From NCBI GenBank assembly GCA_947044365.1, contig OX345648.1, positions 2,130,501 to 2,194,500 on the forward strand: DNA of 64,000 bases, read 5' to 3'. Below are positions 63,181 through 64,000 of the stretch, in pieces. Source of the stretch: Petrosia ficiformis (lineage: Eukaryota > Porifera > Demospongiae > Haplosclerida > Petrosiidae). The position numbers and the translations under genes are program-made. The notes beneath the pieces were generated by a model. That model was not told the DNA's origin and ran no database searches. It saw nothing but the letters and a program-made list of their open reading frames with translations. Each line of letters begins with the position of its first letter. The stretch's first letter is position 1.

Positions 63181-64000
63181 TCATTTCCACTTCTTTGCAA
63201 GTAGTCTGTATTTATCTTTCAGACTTGTGGCAGTGCGCCCCTCTTGAAATGGATATACTGATAATATGTGTTTCCATCGATGGCCTAATTTATTCACACC
63301 TTTCATTAGAAAGTGTTCTTCATTTTTAGTAAATGGAAGATTAAGTTGTCGGAGCTGGAAATGAAATGGAAAGAAAACTAATAATATATTGTGGGAGTAC
63401 ATAGTGTTAGTTAGAGCCCTCTCAAGTGAGCTCTATTATTACATAGAAACTGTGCCAAGGTGTACCACAGACTTCTATGTACATAATTATACATGAAATA
63501 CAGTAACTAAGCAAATCTTTGCACATAGCAACAGTACATAGTTCTATTGACAAGTTTAGTATACATACAAGTGTGAATATACTTACCTTCAGCTTCTTGA
63601 TACCATCATCCACAGGTTGAGTAAATGGTTGCCATCTCTTTCTATCACTCACTGGAGTAGCATAATCATAAACACTTAAGCTTTTTTGTATATTGGTACT
63701 ATCTTGAAGTGGTGTGTAGTTCTGTTGTTTACTATGTATATTAGTATGTGTGTTACTTAACCTATCACTTTCGTAAACACTGCTTGGTTCTCTGCTTGAC
63801 TCAACAATCCTGGATCTCTCTGTAGCTTTCTGTTTGGTATAGTCTTCAATGGATTGTGTAATTTGTTTGCACACAGATTTGTTTCCACTCATCAACCAAT
63901 CAACTGGCACAACTCTCTGTTTTGTAGTGATCAGGGGTTCTGAAGTGGGTTGGTCAATTTTCTCAACATCACTAGTAATCTGAGTTGTCTCCTCTACCAC
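63181..64000 (-). CDS. TERB1: TERB1-like 3' end, gamma copy (cut by window edge)
   Basis: Myb exon 63354-63181 is intact and reads as in the complete gene (LPFTKNEEHFLMKGVNKLG, then HRWKHIL…SLKDKYR). Exon 12 starts at donor 63587 and stays open to the window end (IKKLK at the junction, phase 0). Upstream exons are beyond 64000, so it could be a second full gene or another truncated copy like beta. In the Myb fold, the LKDKYR helix is the likely telomeric-DNA-reading element by analogy with telobox proteins. Confidence 0.65.

Overview
This window looks like nuclear DNA of an early-branching animal, most likely a demosponge of the Amphimedon type. That is an inference from AT-rich sequence, spliced genes with some very short introns (53, 54 and 58 bp), an ankyrin–Roc–COR–Death gene type known to be expanded in sponges and cnidarians, and many small hAT-like and fold-back elements. 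I see no operons, ribosome binding sites, CRISPR arrays, rRNA genes or intact tRNA genes. All splice calls were made by hand from GT/AG sites, reading-frame phase and comparison between copies.

The window is a rearranged set of three copies of one unit, called alpha (1-17363), beta (split: 30530-35898 and 37767-45600) and gamma (46540-64000). In order, the unit holds: (1) a plus-strand ANK–Roc–COR–Death gene with a basic C-terminal tail; (2) plus-strand debris of a methionine synthase reductase (MTRR)-like diflavin reductase; (3) a scrap of a small unknown minus-strand gene; (4) about 2 kb of duplicated non-coding DNA; (5) a broken copy of part of a large exon of a TERB1-like gene; (6) the 3' exons of that TERB1-like gene on the minus strand.

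The gene calls I trust most are these. Two ANK–Roc–COR–Death genes: alpha is cut by the left window edge, and gamma is complete with about 1885 codons in four exons. A 13-exon minus-strand gene (15207-24213) carries armadillo-like repeats at the N-terminus, a coiled coil, a Cys/His cluster, a Tyr/Gln/Pro-rich stretch and a C-terminal Myb/SANT domain with a telobox-like motif. This is the layout of TERB1, the meiotic telomere-bouquet protein. Twelve of its 13 exons join in consistent phase; the join to the first is unresolved. Single-copy minus-strand genes between the alpha and beta blocks are a 132-codon protein (25204-26080) and an unrecognised 242-codon protein (28337-29171) followed by out-of-frame remnants.

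Every MTRR-like set (7163, 26635, 39337, 43838, 55508) is incomplete and damaged, so none can encode the enzyme. Repeats include three hAT-type elements with exact 8-bp target duplications, a deletion-derived hAT element that keeps a piece of the transposase dimerisation domain, fold-back elements, one tRNA-derived SINE and long tetranucleotide arrays. The ANK genes, MTRR and TERB1 have no evident functional link. They appear together because segmental duplication and unequal exchange have shuffled this locus.
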